Assembly: GCA_023151115.1 (NCBI GenBank)
Contig: JAKLJP010000022.1
Coordinates: 1-64,000 of the forward strand
Length of the DNA stretch: 64,000 bases
From: Anaerolineae bacterium
GTDB taxonomy: Bacteria > Chloroflexota > Anaerolineae > 4572-78 > J111
Reading direction: 5' to 3'
The first letter of the stretch is position 1; each line of letters opens with the position of its first letter. The position numbers and the translations under genes were made by a program. Under the pieces are notes generated by a model. It searched no databases. It saw only the letters and a program-made list of their open reading frames with translations, and was not told where the DNA came from. Shown one piece after another: positions 8,676 to 17,166 of the stretch.

Positions 8676-8708
8676 GTTGAATGTTGGAATGTTGAACGTT
8701 TAACGTTT
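8676..8708. repeat. GTTGAACGTTTAACG word repeat
   Basis: The short gap between the two permease genes is a run of GTTGAATGTTG/GTTGAACGTTTAACG words. Related words occur at 17082-17109 and inside the coding sequence at 51292-51335. Confidence 0.5.
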
Positions 8709-9755
8709 TTACCTGCTAACATCATACTTAACTCTGGGATCAACCACGCTGTAGAGAATGTCAACCACCAGCAGGCCAATAATCCCAAAAAAGGAGCCGA
8801 TGACAAAGATAGCCATCATCACCGGGTAATCCCGGCTGTTGATGGCGGTGATAAAGAGGCGGCCCATGCCCGGCCAGGAAAAGACGGTTTCAAACAGCAC
8901 CGACCCCGACAGGAACAAGACAAAGATACCGCCAAAGCCGGTGACAAAGGGCATCAAGGCATTACGGAGAACGTGGCGGATCATCACCCACCGTTCGGCC
9001 AGCCCTTTGGCGCGGGCCGTCCGCACATAATCCTGGTTGAGCACTTCCAACATTTCAAAGCGCAAAATGCGGGAGTAGCCAATCCAGCCGCCGGTAGCCG
9101 CTACCAGCGCCGGCAAAAGCAGGTGATGCAGGCGGTCCAGCAGCGAGCCATCGCCAATATCATACATTCCACTGAGCGGAACCAGGCCCAGATAGCCGCC
9201 CAGGAAAATAAGCAGCAACAAGCCCAGCCACCAGTCAGGCACGGTATTAATCAGCACCGTTGTTACCCGAATAAGGTGGTCGGGCATACGACCCCGGTTG
9301 AGGGCGGCTACGATACCCAGGGGAATGCCGATGACCATACCCAGAATAAGCGAGGCGACCGCCAGGGTCAGCGTCGCCGGGATACGTTCAAGAATGGGGT
9401 CAATGGCCGGCTGGCCCTTGTAGAAAAAAGAGCGGCCAAAATCCAGACGCAAAATGCCCCGGCCGCAGCGGGACTCGTCGTTCAGGCAACGGCCGCTGCG
9501 CCAGGTTTCGTTTTTGGGCAGCCAATCTTCGCCGGTTAACCAGGCGATGTACTGCGCCGGTGGAAAAAGTTTAGGCCGGTCCAGGCCGTACAGGCGGGCC
9601 AGGCGATTGCTGTCTTCGCTGGTGGCGCGGGGATCATCATCCAAAAACTGGATGGGGCCGCCGGGGGCCAATTGGTAGACGGTGAAACTGATCAGCGTAG
9701 CCAGCCACAGCAGGAAAAAAGATTGAATACTGCGTCGAACAATGTAACGACCCAT
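8709..9755 (-). CDS. Oligopeptide ABC transporter permease, DppB/OppB type
   Basis: 348-aa membrane permease. It starts MGRYIVRRSIQSFFLLW, the typical DppB first helix, followed by APGGP and a long periplasmic loop (a Cys-containing CLNDESRCGRGI stretch), ATLTLAVASLILGMVIGIPLG, the EAA coupling loop (QDYVRTARAKGLAERWVMIR) and the C-terminal DILYSVVDPRVKY. ATG 9755 is chosen because residues that could be read further upstream are only translation of AATCGTAA repeat words. It pairs with the downstream DppC-type gene. Confidence 0.93.
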   Translation of the reverse strand: MGRYIVRRSIQSFFLLWLATLISFTVYQLAPGGPIQFLDDDPRATSEDSNRLARLYGLDRPKLFPPAQYIAWLTGEDWLPKNETWRSGRCLNDESRCGRGILRLDFGRSFFYKGQPAIDPILERIPATLTLAVASLILGMVIGIPLGIVAALNRGRMPDHLIRVTTVLINTVPDWWLGLLLLIFLGGYLGLVPLSGMYDIGDGSLLDRLHHLLLPALVAATGGWIGYSRILRFEMLEVLNQDYVRTARAKGLAERWVMIRHVLRNALMPFVTGFGGIFVLFLSGSVLFETVFSWPGMGRLFITAINSRDYPVMMAIFVIGSFFGIIGLLVVDILYSVVDPRVKYDVSR

Positions 9756-9762
9756 ATTTATT

Positions 9763-9838
9763 TCCGATTTTGGATTTACGATTTTCGATTTACGATTTGG
9801 GGTTAATCGTAAATCATAAATCGTAAATCGTAAATTTA
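9763..9838. repeat. AATCGTAA-word inverted repeat
   Basis: Between receptor 1 and the DppB-type gene. One arm is GATTTACGATTTTCGATTTACG-like (about 9770-9797), and the other repeats AATCGTAAATC (about 9804-9835). The same words occur in frame inside recQ at 4239-4280. Confidence 0.7.
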
Positions 9839-11659
9839 TTGTTGCGCTTCCTCGATGTACCAATCTTCAGAGTTCCAGCCGATGCCCAGGATGGTAGGTT
9901 CGATGCCCTGAATTCGTTTATTCTGGCCGCTCCAGGCTTTTTGATAATAGAGAAAGATGTAGGGTGCATCCTGGGCCAAAATCTGCTGAATTTCGCCGTA
10001 TTTCTGTTTGCGGACCTCGAGATCATAAGTGGCGGCGGCCTCTACGAAAAGCCGTTCTACATCTTTATTGATGTAGGCTACCGAATTTAAGTCGGGGATA
10101 TTTTCCTCAGACCACCAGACTGAGCCGGTATGCGGTTCGGGGGTGCTGCCCCGGCCGCCGATAAAGATATCCCAGTCCGGTTCTTGCGCTTTGATAGCAT
10201 CCAAAAAGCTGGCCCATTCCAGGGCCTGAATTTCAACCTCAACCCCAATCTCCTTCAAAAAATCCTGCACCGTAACCGCAATCAGTTCACGGACTTTGCT
10301 GGTGTTGGGGCCATAAATCAGCTTGAGTTTGAGCGGCTGGCCGTCTTTATCCAGCATCTGGCCATCCTTAAAGGTGTAGCCAGCTTTGGCAAACGCCTCA
10401 ATGGCTTTGTCTGTGCTGTATTCATAACACTCTACGTCAGGGTTGTAAGCCCAGGAGGTTTCGGCGTAAATGGAGCAGAGACGTTTGGCCTGGCCTAACA
10501 TCACCTCATCGGTGAGCAATTCTTTGTCAATGGCATAACTGAGACCGTGACGGACATTGATATCGTGGCTGGGAAAGCCCTGGCGCATATTCAAACCCAG
10601 GTATTCCCACCTGGCGCCGACCGGCCACCACTCATAAATATTGACATTCTCAAGCTGGCGTGCTTCATCCAGTTGCTCCGGGGTAATGGGGGCAGTATCA
10701 CTTTCGCCGGTTTTCATCTTTTGATAAGCTACATCTTGGTCGGGCACAATTTCGATGTTGTAACGGGTGATATTGGGCGCGCCGTGATACCAATAATTTT
10801 CATTGGCTTCAAAAACCGCGAATTGGTCACGCTCCCACTCGACCAGCTTGTACGAACCGGAGACAACACTGGGGCTGTTGATTTCAGAATTTTTTTCAGG
10901 ATCGGCCCAGTCCAACTTTTCCCAAATATGTTTGGGCAGAGGGGTAATCAAGCCCGACATCTGGCCGAGAGCCGGGGCGTAAACCTCTTTAATTTTAATT
11001 TCCAGGGTATGATCATCCAGAGCTTCGTAGGAGGTGATAAATTCAAGCTGATCCAGGTAAGGAAATTCATTCTCCGGCTTGATAACCTGATCGTAAGTCC
11101 ACTTATAATCCTGAGCGGTCAACGGCTGGCCGTCGCTCCATTTCAACCCCTGGCGCAGTTTGAAGGTGAAAGTCAAGCCATCTTCAGAAATGGTGTAGCT
11201 TTCGGCCATATGAGGTATATATTCCAGCGTTTTTTCGTGCAGCCGCAGCAAAGCGCCGCTCCAAACCAGACCCTGGTAGGCAAAAGAAGCGCTGTCGCTG
11301 GTGGTGTAGGGGTGAAAGCTGACCGCATCAGAGGTGGAGACATCCCTGTACTCACCCCCTTTTTTGTTACGGGGTGCGCTTACGTCAGGCTCCTCGGTGA
11401 CAACAGTGATGCCTTTCTCAAATTCTTTAGCCAGGCCGGAGTCGGCAACTGCCTCGGCAATATTTTCGTCGGCCGGCGCTTCGGTAGCGATGGCTTCGGG
11501 GGGCAGCTCAGATTCTGTTTCAGCCGATTGAGTTTCTTCTTGGGACGGAGCAGGATTCTCAAGCGCGGCCGGGGCTGTGCCGCATTGGGCAGCAGCCACA
11601 GCCAGTACGGTTATCATGAGTAACAATAACAGCCAACTTCGACGCCCGGTGCGCTTCGT
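9836..11659 (-). CDS. Peptide-type ABC substrate-binding lipoprotein (family 5), copy 1
   Basis: About 607 aa. Extracytoplasmic receptor of the DppA/OppA family, with SBP_bac_5 landmarks: KFKLRQGLKWSDGQPLTAQD, DDHTLEIKI, HIWEKLDWADP, YKLVEWERDQFAVFEANENY and DINVRHGLSYAIDKELL. It begins with an export signal ending AVAAAQC, where the Cys is the likely lipidation site, followed by a Glu/Ala-rich linker. It is a close paralogue of the next receptor. By alignment the expected start is at 11659, but the codon there is ACG, 6 nt after AGGAGG, where copy 2 has ATG. Either ACG is used, or an upstream start adds repeat-derived residues, or the base is wrong. Confidence 0.88.
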   Translation of the reverse strand, partial: TKRTGRRSWLLLLLMITVLAVAAAQCGTAPAALENPAPSQEETQSAETESELPPEAIATEAPADENIAEAVADSGLAKEFEKGITVVTEEPDVSAPRNKKGGEYRDVSTSDAVSFHPYTTSDSASFAYQGLVWSGALLRLHEKTLEYIPHMAESYTISEDGLTFTFKLRQGLKWSDGQPLTAQDYKWTYDQVIKPENEFPYLDQLEFITSYEALDDHTLEIKIKEVYAPALGQMSGLITPLPKHIWEKLDWADPEKNSEINSPSVVSGSYKLVEWERDQFAVFEANENYWYHGAPNITRYNIEIVPDQDVAYQKMKTGESDTAPITPEQLDEARQLENVNIYEWWPVGARWEYLGLNMRQGFPSHDINVRHGLSYAIDKELLTDEVMLGQAKRLCSIYAETSWAYNPDVECYEYSTDKAIEAFAKAGYTFKDGQMLDKDGQPLKLKLIYGPNTSKVRELIAVTVQDFLKEIGVEVEIQALEWASFLDAIKAQEPDWDIFIGGRGSTPEPHTGSVWWSEENIPDLNSVAYINKDVERLFVEAAATYDLEVRKQKYGEIQQILAQDAPYIFLYYQKAWSGQNKRIQGIEPTILGIGWNSEDWYIEEAQQ

Positions 11660-11685
11660 GCTCTCCTCCTTTGAAAATAGACTGC

Positions 11686-11735
11686 TGGAGTGCAAAGCTT
11701 GCTTTGCTATGTCGCAAGGCAAGCCTTGCACTCCA
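11686..11735. repeat. Inverted repeat upstream of receptor 1
   Basis: 17-nt arms 11686-11702 and 11719-11735 (one mismatch) built from TGCAAAGCTTGC/GCAAGCCTTGCA, immediately upstream of the receptor ribosome site. Confidence 0.6.
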
Positions 11736-11796
11736 TTTTCATTATCGGTGGCATGCGGGCCGCTCATGAACACTCCTCTAAATCCGCAGCATTCAG

Positions 11797-11867
11797 ATGT
11801 CATTGCGAGCGAAGCAATCCCCAAGTTTGGGTGGGGATTGCTTGGGCCTACGGCCTCGCAATGACAT
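11797..11867. repeat. ATGTCATTGCGAG palindromic element, copy 1
   Basis: 13-bp perfect terminal inverted repeats (11797-11809, 11855-11867) around a GC-rich centre. The TGTCATTGCGAG...CTCGCAATGACA type is a common dispersed repeat in many bacteria. A second copy lies at 13729. Confidence 0.75.
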
Positions 11868-11886
11868 AAGGAATGAGTAATTATCG

Positions 11887-13701
11887 TTATTCCAACTGAT
11901 CTTCAATGTACCAATCTTCCTGGTTCCAGCCGATGCCTAACAAAGTTGGCTCGATGCCTTTGATACGGTTATTCTGGCCGCTCCAGGCTTTTTGATACCA
12001 CAGGAAGATGTAAGGTGAGTCTTCGGCTATAATCTTTTGAATTTCCTGGTATTTCTGCTTGCGGAAATCAAGTTCACAGGTTCCGGCATCGCCGCCGGCT
12101 TCATTAAAAAGTTTTTCCACATCTTTATTGATATAGGCCGGCGCGTTCAGGTCGGGAATGCCTTCTTCGGACCAAATAAGGAACATGGCTTGCGGCTCAA
12201 TCGTCGAACGCCAGGCCCCCAGATACATATCCCACTCGCCTTTGTCCTGGGCTTCCAAAAAGCTGGCCCATTCCATGGCCTGAATTTCTACCTCGATACC
12301 GATCTCAGCCAGGTAATCCTGCACCGACACGGCCAGCAATTCCAGAGTTTTGCTGGTATTGGGACCATAAATCAGCTTGAGTTTCAACTGCTGGCCGTCT
12401 TTATCCAGCATTTTGCCATCCTGGAAGGTGTAGCCAGCTTTAGCAAACTCCTCTTTGGCTTTTTCAGGGTCGTAATCGTAGCAGGGCACATCCGGATTGT
12501 AAACCCATGAGGTCTCCGGGTAAGGACCGCACATGCGCTTGGCCTGGCCCAACATCACCTCATCGGTGAGCAAATCTTTGTCAATAGCGTAGCTTAGGCC
12601 GTGCCGCACATTGATGTCGTGGGTAGGGAAGCCTTCGCGCATGTTGAGGCCAATGAAACTCCAACGGGCCGCCGCAGGCCACCATTCATAAATAGTAACG
12701 TGCTCCAGTTGGCGGGCTTCTTCCAACTGCTCAGGGGTGATGGGAGCAGTATCGCTTTCACCGTTCTTGAATTTCTGGTAAGCCACATCCTGGTCGGGCA
12801 CAATTTCGATAGTTTGCTGAGTGATATTGGGTGGGCCGTGATACCAGTAATTTTCGTTAGCTTCAAAGCTGGCATATTGATCCCGTTTCCATTCCTTCAA
12901 TTTGTAAGGGCCAGAGACTACGCTGGGGTTGTTGATTTCGGGGTTCTTTTCGGGGTCGCTCCAATCCAGTTTTTCCCAGATGTGTTTGGGCAGCGGGGTA
13001 ATAAAATCAATCTGGCCCAGCGCGGGGCAGTACATTTTGTCAATTTTTAGCTCAAGCGTGTAATCGTCCAACGCCTTGTAGGAGGTGACGAAGTTGAACT
13101 GGTCAAGATAAGGAAAGCCGTTATCAGGATTGATGACCTGCTGGTAGGTCCACTCGTAGTCGCGGGCGGTCAAAGGCGTGCCATCGCTCCATTTCAAACC
13201 CTTCCGCAGTTTGAAGGTAAAGGTTAAACCATCTTCGGAGATGGTGTAACTTTCGGCGGCATACGGCTCGTATTCCAGCGTTTTTTCATCCAGGGTGATC
13301 AAACTGCCACTGTAGACGTAACCCTGATAGGCGCTGGAGCCGGTATCGGTGGTTTGATAGAGATGAAAACTGACCGCATCGGAGGTGGACACATCTCGGT
13401 ATTCGCCCCCATATTTATTACGCGGCGTAGAAACATCAGGTTCGTCGGTCACCGTCTCAGTCCCGGCTATATCCTTAGCTTGCGATATTTCTGACTCCTG
13501 GACAACTTTTTGCGCTTCCTCTTCCGCGGCTTTGGCTGCTTCCTCGGCCGGCTCAGCCGGGGCTTCGGTGGCCTCGGTGGCGGGTTTCTCTTCCACTGCT
13601 GGCGGCTCGGTGGGCGCTGCGCCGCATTGGGCGGCCAGTAGGGTGAGGGTTAAAATCAGTAAGACCAGCACCCATTGGGATGGGCGAGTAATAACTCTCA
13701 T
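11887..13701 (-). CDS. Peptide-type ABC substrate-binding lipoprotein (family 5), copy 2
   Basis: 604 aa. Receptor of the DppA/OppA family with a signal peptide (WVLVLLILTLTLLAAQC, lipobox Cys at about 27), an Ala/Glu-rich linker and all SBP_bac_5 landmarks seen in copy 1 (KFKLRKGLKWSDGTPLTARD, HIWEKLDWSDPEKNPEI, DINVRHGLSYAIDKDLL). ATG 13701 follows GGAGGAG. The two receptors are a tandem duplication diverged mainly in the linker and C-terminal half. It is first in the peptide-transport run, which may serve two ligands through one permease pair. Confidence 0.92.
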   Translation of the reverse strand: MRVITRPSQWVLVLLILTLTLLAAQCGAAPTEPPAVEEKPATEATEAPAEPAEEAAKAAEEEAQKVVQESEISQAKDIAGTETVTDEPDVSTPRNKYGGEYRDVSTSDAVSFHLYQTTDTGSSAYQGYVYSGSLITLDEKTLEYEPYAAESYTISEDGLTFTFKLRKGLKWSDGTPLTARDYEWTYQQVINPDNGFPYLDQFNFVTSYKALDDYTLELKIDKMYCPALGQIDFITPLPKHIWEKLDWSDPEKNPEINNPSVVSGPYKLKEWKRDQYASFEANENYWYHGPPNITQQTIEIVPDQDVAYQKFKNGESDTAPITPEQLEEARQLEHVTIYEWWPAAARWSFIGLNMREGFPTHDINVRHGLSYAIDKDLLTDEVMLGQAKRMCGPYPETSWVYNPDVPCYDYDPEKAKEEFAKAGYTFQDGKMLDKDGQQLKLKLIYGPNTSKTLELLAVSVQDYLAEIGIEVEIQAMEWASFLEAQDKGEWDMYLGAWRSTIEPQAMFLIWSEEGIPDLNAPAYINKDVEKLFNEAGGDAGTCELDFRKQKYQEIQKIIAEDSPYIFLWYQKAWSGQNNRIKGIEPTLLGIGWNQEDWYIEDQLE

Positions 13702-13728
13702 ATCTCCTCCTTCAAAACAACTTGGTTC

Positions 13729-13806
13729 ATGTCACTGCGAGCCGTAGGCGAAACACTCTTCTGGGCGGTGGGGGGATTGCTTCGGCCTACGGCCTCGCAA
13801 TGACAT
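13729..13806. repeat. ATGTCACTGCGAG palindromic element, copy 2
   Basis: Terminal repeats 13729-13741 and 13794-13806 differ at one position, with an inner GCCGTAGGC/GCCTACGGC pair. Same family as 11797-11867, inserted between the next gene and receptor 2. Confidence 0.75.
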
Positions 13807-13821
13807 TTCTTTAGCCTAATT

Positions 13822-16146
13822 CTACTCCCCTTCGGGCGTCGGCTCGGCGGTGCCTTCGGGGGTAGGTTCCGCCGTACCTTCGGGTGATGGTTCAGCGGTA
13901 CCTTCCGGCCCTGGCTCGGCGGTGCCCTCAGGCGTCGGCTCGGCGGGTTCAAACGGCTGGTAATCCCCTTCGTCGGGCAAAGGCAGCGGTTTGCGGGTAA
14001 ACCATTCCATTATATTTTGAACCAGCAAAGTACGTTCCTCGACCGGCAGGACGTAGATGGGGAAGGCCAGGTAAGCAATTTTAGAGCGATCATCCTCATA
14101 GGCCACTAGCGAAGCCGCACCGGGCTGCTCACTCTCCGGCCCGCGTTGGAAGATAACCCGCGCGTTGGGGGTATTGTTGATAACATCCGGTTCCAGGGCC
14201 TCAGTTCCGGTCGTAGCCTCAGTAAAGGCAATCACCGTTGACTCCGGAAAGTCGGCGGCAATCGGATGGTCAGGCAGGGCCAGTTCCAAATCATTCTGTT
14301 CGGCAAAGGTCAGGTAATCGGCGTGGGCCACGTAGGTCAGAAAATCGGTGTGGTCCCAGTCGAAGCCAATGGACGCGCCCGCCAGAATCAAGTTGCCGCC
14401 CAGTTCGATATACTTGGAGAGCAGGGCCGCATCTTCTTCGCTGATGCTGTCATCCCAATAAGCGCCGGTAGACCAGACCACCGCATCATATTCGAGCAGT
14501 TCGTCCACATCCGGCGAACCTTGTTCTGAGATCAGCCAGCTATCTACCTGGTAGGTGCCGCTCAAGGCTTCGGTAAATTCTACCATGCCGGTTTGAGTAA
14601 CATCCTCGTCACGGGGTCGCCCGGAATCGCCGCCAACCACTAGCACTTTGTCAATCCGTTTGCTGCGCAGGCTGGGCGGCAACTGTCCGTCGGGCTCCTG
14701 AGTCTGGCAAACAGCAATCGCCGCGCTGAGCCGGCACTCTGAAAGCCGGTTATCAAAAAGCATATCAAAGCCATCGGTGTTGGTTTGGGGTGTGTCTGAT
14801 AGGATGATGAGGACATTACGCCCCTCGGACTGGTTCAGATAAAAGAGGGTTGCGCCGCCCCGCTCCAATTCGCCAACCCCGGCGATGCGAATCCGGCCGG
14901 TGATAAAACGGTCTTCTTCGCCGGGTGGAGTGTCCTCATCCAATGCAGCCCGCACCTCTGCCGAATCTATTTCGGGAGCAGGCTCATCACTATTCTCGTC
15001 CTGCTCATCAAGCCCCAGAATCGTGATCCCGCCTTCGGCCAAAATATCTTTGACCGGCTCCGCCTGGCTGAAACGGCCCACAAAAATCACATCGTTTTCC
15101 GCGCCGATTTTATCGGTAAAGGTAACGGTGCGTTCATTCCTTTCCAAAAACTCTTTGAGCTTGACCGAGTTATCAAACTGGCTGTTGAGCACCAAGCTGT
15201 TATCAAAAACCACGTCAACGGCGGAGTTGAGGTAAAAGGGGAAATCTTTGAGTTCAAACTCACGCTGGCCGCCGGCCAGAAAGTCGGCGATATTGTTGAT
15301 GAGGGTGCCGTTGCTTTCGGCGGCGCTGTAGGGTTCCCCAAAGAAGGTCAAGTCGCCCAGGGCCAGCACCTTGTCATCGCTGGTCAGGGCGGCGGCGGCC
15401 ATGATCCGCCCGCCTTCGCTAATTGAGGAATGGGTGGTTTCGTCGCCCAGGATAATTTCGTGGCCGGGAGCATTGAGCGACCCCCCGCCGTAGAAGATCA
15501 CTTTACTATCTTTATCCAAACCTTTGGTCAGCGGGCTTTCCTTAAAATTGGTGTAAACCACGTTGCGGTAGTTGTTATCGTTGCTGCTCAGGCTGTAAAG
15601 ATAGTCGTTGGAGTAAATAACGCCAAAAACGCCGGCAATACTATTAAGCGCCTCGACCACCACGGTGCGGGTTGGGTCGCCGATGATGAGTACCCGCCCG
15701 CCTTTGTTGACAAAGTTTTTGATCTCGGCGATTTCTTCGGGGGTGTACTCGATGCGGGGCAGGGGCAGGATCAACGCTTTGGCATAGCGCAGTTTGTCGG
15801 CCAGGGGAGAAGCGCCTGCCCCTTCATCTGTCGCGCCCTCGGCGGACGCGCCCAGAATAATCTCGTAGCTAAAACCCCGATTGACCAGCTTGGAGAACAG
15901 CACATTAAGTTCTTCAATGTAGAGAGCGTTGCTGTGCGTATAATCAACCGCAATCACGCCTTTGCTCACGGTCGGATTATCTACCGCTTCCAGGCGGGCA
16001 GACTTGGCAAATTCGGTAAAATTGGTTGGGGGTAACTCGGGCGACGGAGCGACATAAGAAGAGCTAAGGCCACCATAATACAAAAGGCGGCCGCCCACCA
16101 CAGCCAAAATCGCCACCAGGGGAACAATCCAAAAAAGGTTACGCAT
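13822..16146 (-). CDS. Membrane-anchored protein with GATase-like (DUF4350-type) modules
   Basis: 774 aa, function unknown. One N-terminal membrane helix (LFWIVPLVAILAVVGGRLLYY) then a large extracytoplasmic part. Two regions look like class I glutamine-amidotransferase-like folds: IEEIAEIKNFVNKGG-type text near 145 (EEIAEIKNFVNKGGRVLIIG) and, later, AVVWSTGAYWDDSISEEDA with LSKYIELGGNLILAGAS. I see no catalytic triad. The C-terminus is a tandem 8-residue repeat (TPEGTAEP type). ATG 16146 lies 3 nt after the stop of the peptidase gene, so the two are translationally linked. Confidence 0.7.
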   Translation of the reverse strand: MRNLFWIVPLVAILAVVGGRLLYYGGLSSSYVAPSPELPPTNFTEFAKSARLEAVDNPTVSKGVIAVDYTHSNALYIEELNVLFSKLVNRGFSYEIILGASAEGATDEGAGASPLADKLRYAKALILPLPRIEYTPEEIAEIKNFVNKGGRVLIIGDPTRTVVVEALNSIAGVFGVIYSNDYLYSLSSNDNNYRNVVYTNFKESPLTKGLDKDSKVIFYGGGSLNAPGHEIILGDETTHSSISEGGRIMAAAALTSDDKVLALGDLTFFGEPYSAAESNGTLINNIADFLAGGQREFELKDFPFYLNSAVDVVFDNSLVLNSQFDNSVKLKEFLERNERTVTFTDKIGAENDVIFVGRFSQAEPVKDILAEGGITILGLDEQDENSDEPAPEIDSAEVRAALDEDTPPGEEDRFITGRIRIAGVGELERGGATLFYLNQSEGRNVLIILSDTPQTNTDGFDMLFDNRLSECRLSAAIAVCQTQEPDGQLPPSLRSKRIDKVLVVGGDSGRPRDEDVTQTGMVEFTEALSGTYQVDSWLISEQGSPDVDELLEYDAVVWSTGAYWDDSISEEDAALLSKYIELGGNLILAGASIGFDWDHTDFLTYVAHADYLTFAEQNDLELALPDHPIAADFPESTVIAFTEATTGTEALEPDVINNTPNARVIFQRGPESEQPGAASLVAYEDDRSKIAYLAFPIYVLPVEERTLLVQNIMEWFTRKPLPLPDEGDYQPFEPAEPTPEGTAEPGPEGTAEPSPEGTAEPTPEGTAEPTPEGE

Positions 16147-16149
16147 CAA

Positions 16150-17055
16150 TTACTCCAGCGGAATATACATTTGGTAAAAGGAGGGCCAGTCGGAGCTTTG
16201 GGCCGACAGGTCAATTTCGGGCTGGTTATCCAGTTCTTCATAAACCTTCATTGCGGTTGGATACTGCGGTGTCCCTTCCAGGGATGACAGGTACTCATCG
16301 CGCACATTGACCACCTCGTAATGGTTCAAACCGGCCAATTCCGCCGCGCGATCAATGGCGTCCAGCTTCGAGCCGAGTTCATCAATCAGGCCATGCTCTT
16401 TGGCTTCCAGACCCACCCAGAGTTCGCCGGTAGCAACGGCATCAGGATCAAGTTTGAGGGGGTTGGGGGCTGCCTTGCGCTCGGCCACCACGCTGTCTCT
16501 AAAATTGGCATACAGCAAATCCAATTTTTGCACAATGCCGGTGGAGCTAAAAGCGGTAGCTTTGAAAGGCCCGGTAGTGATAAACTGCTCGCTCAGCGTT
16601 TCGGGAGCGGGCAGACCTACAATCACTCCGATGTTGCCGATAAAAGAAGCCGGCTTGGCGTAAATCTCGGTGGCGCCGACGGCAATCTGGTAAGCGGCGC
16701 TGGCGGCCATCACATCCACACTGGCGACAATCGGTTTTTCGGCGCGTAGTTTACGCATCTGATAATAGATATCGTGCCCGGAAGAAGCGCCGCCACCGGG
16801 GCTGTTGACCATTAGCACGACCGCCTTGATGTCGCGGGCTTTGCGGGCGTAATTGATTTCCTGCGACATTGCTTCAACTGTAGGGCCCGCAACTTGGGTG
16901 TCCAGGTAGATAACCCCAATTTTAGGCGTCGGGATGAGCGCTATGGCCAGGTAATATCCTGCTACCAGGGCCAGGGCGACCAGGATGCCAAAAATAACCG
17001 TGCGCTGGACAATCCGCTCAACCGATTTTGTATTTTCTTCGTGCGTTTGACTCAT
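16150..17055 (-). CDS. sppA: Signal peptide peptidase SppA-type serine protease (S49)
   Basis: 301 aa. A membrane serine protease that degrades signal peptides or other membrane-associated peptides. One N-terminal membrane helix (about 18-41) is followed by a single S49 domain with VNSPGGGASSGHDIYYQMR, the nucleophile Ser119 in DVMAASAAYQIA and the general-base Lys165 in TTGPFKATAF. Its length matches short bacterial SppA or archaeal-like forms, not the double-domain E. coli enzyme. It is first in a coupled pair with the GATase-like membrane protein, which suggests a shared function at the membrane. Confidence 0.88.
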   Translation of the reverse strand: MSQTHEENTKSVERIVQRTVIFGILVALALVAGYYLAIALIPTPKIGVIYLDTQVAGPTVEAMSQEINYARKARDIKAVVLMVNSPGGGASSGHDIYYQMRKLRAEKPIVASVDVMAASAAYQIAVGATEIYAKPASFIGNIGVIVGLPAPETLSEQFITTGPFKATAFSSTGIVQKLDLLYANFRDSVVAERKAAPNPLKLDPDAVATGELWVGLEAKEHGLIDELGSKLDAIDRAAELAGLNHYEVVNVRDEYLSSLEGTPQYPTAMKVYEELDNQPEIDLSAQSSDWPSFYQMYIPLE

Positions 17056-17081
17056 AATACCTCCTCAAAACGCGTTATGAA

Positions 17082-17109
17082 GTTAAACCTTCAACGTTGA
17101 ACGTTTAAC
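17082..17109. repeat. 28-bp near-perfect palindrome of GTTAAAC/TTGAACG words
   Basis: Lies just upstream of the S49 peptidase gene. It is symmetrical apart from one mismatched pair, centred on AACGTT. It could be an operator, but the same words recur at 8676 and in coding sequence at 51292, so a repeat origin is more likely. Confidence 0.5.
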
Positions 17110-17166
17110 TTTCAACCTATATATTGCGATATATTATACACGCGATAAGCTGGCTAACAAGTTGAC

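Noticed and set aside
10547..11623. Open frame of 358 codons opposite receptor 1
   Set aside because: Antisense to a clear SBP_bac_5 protein; no ribosome site or family resemblance.
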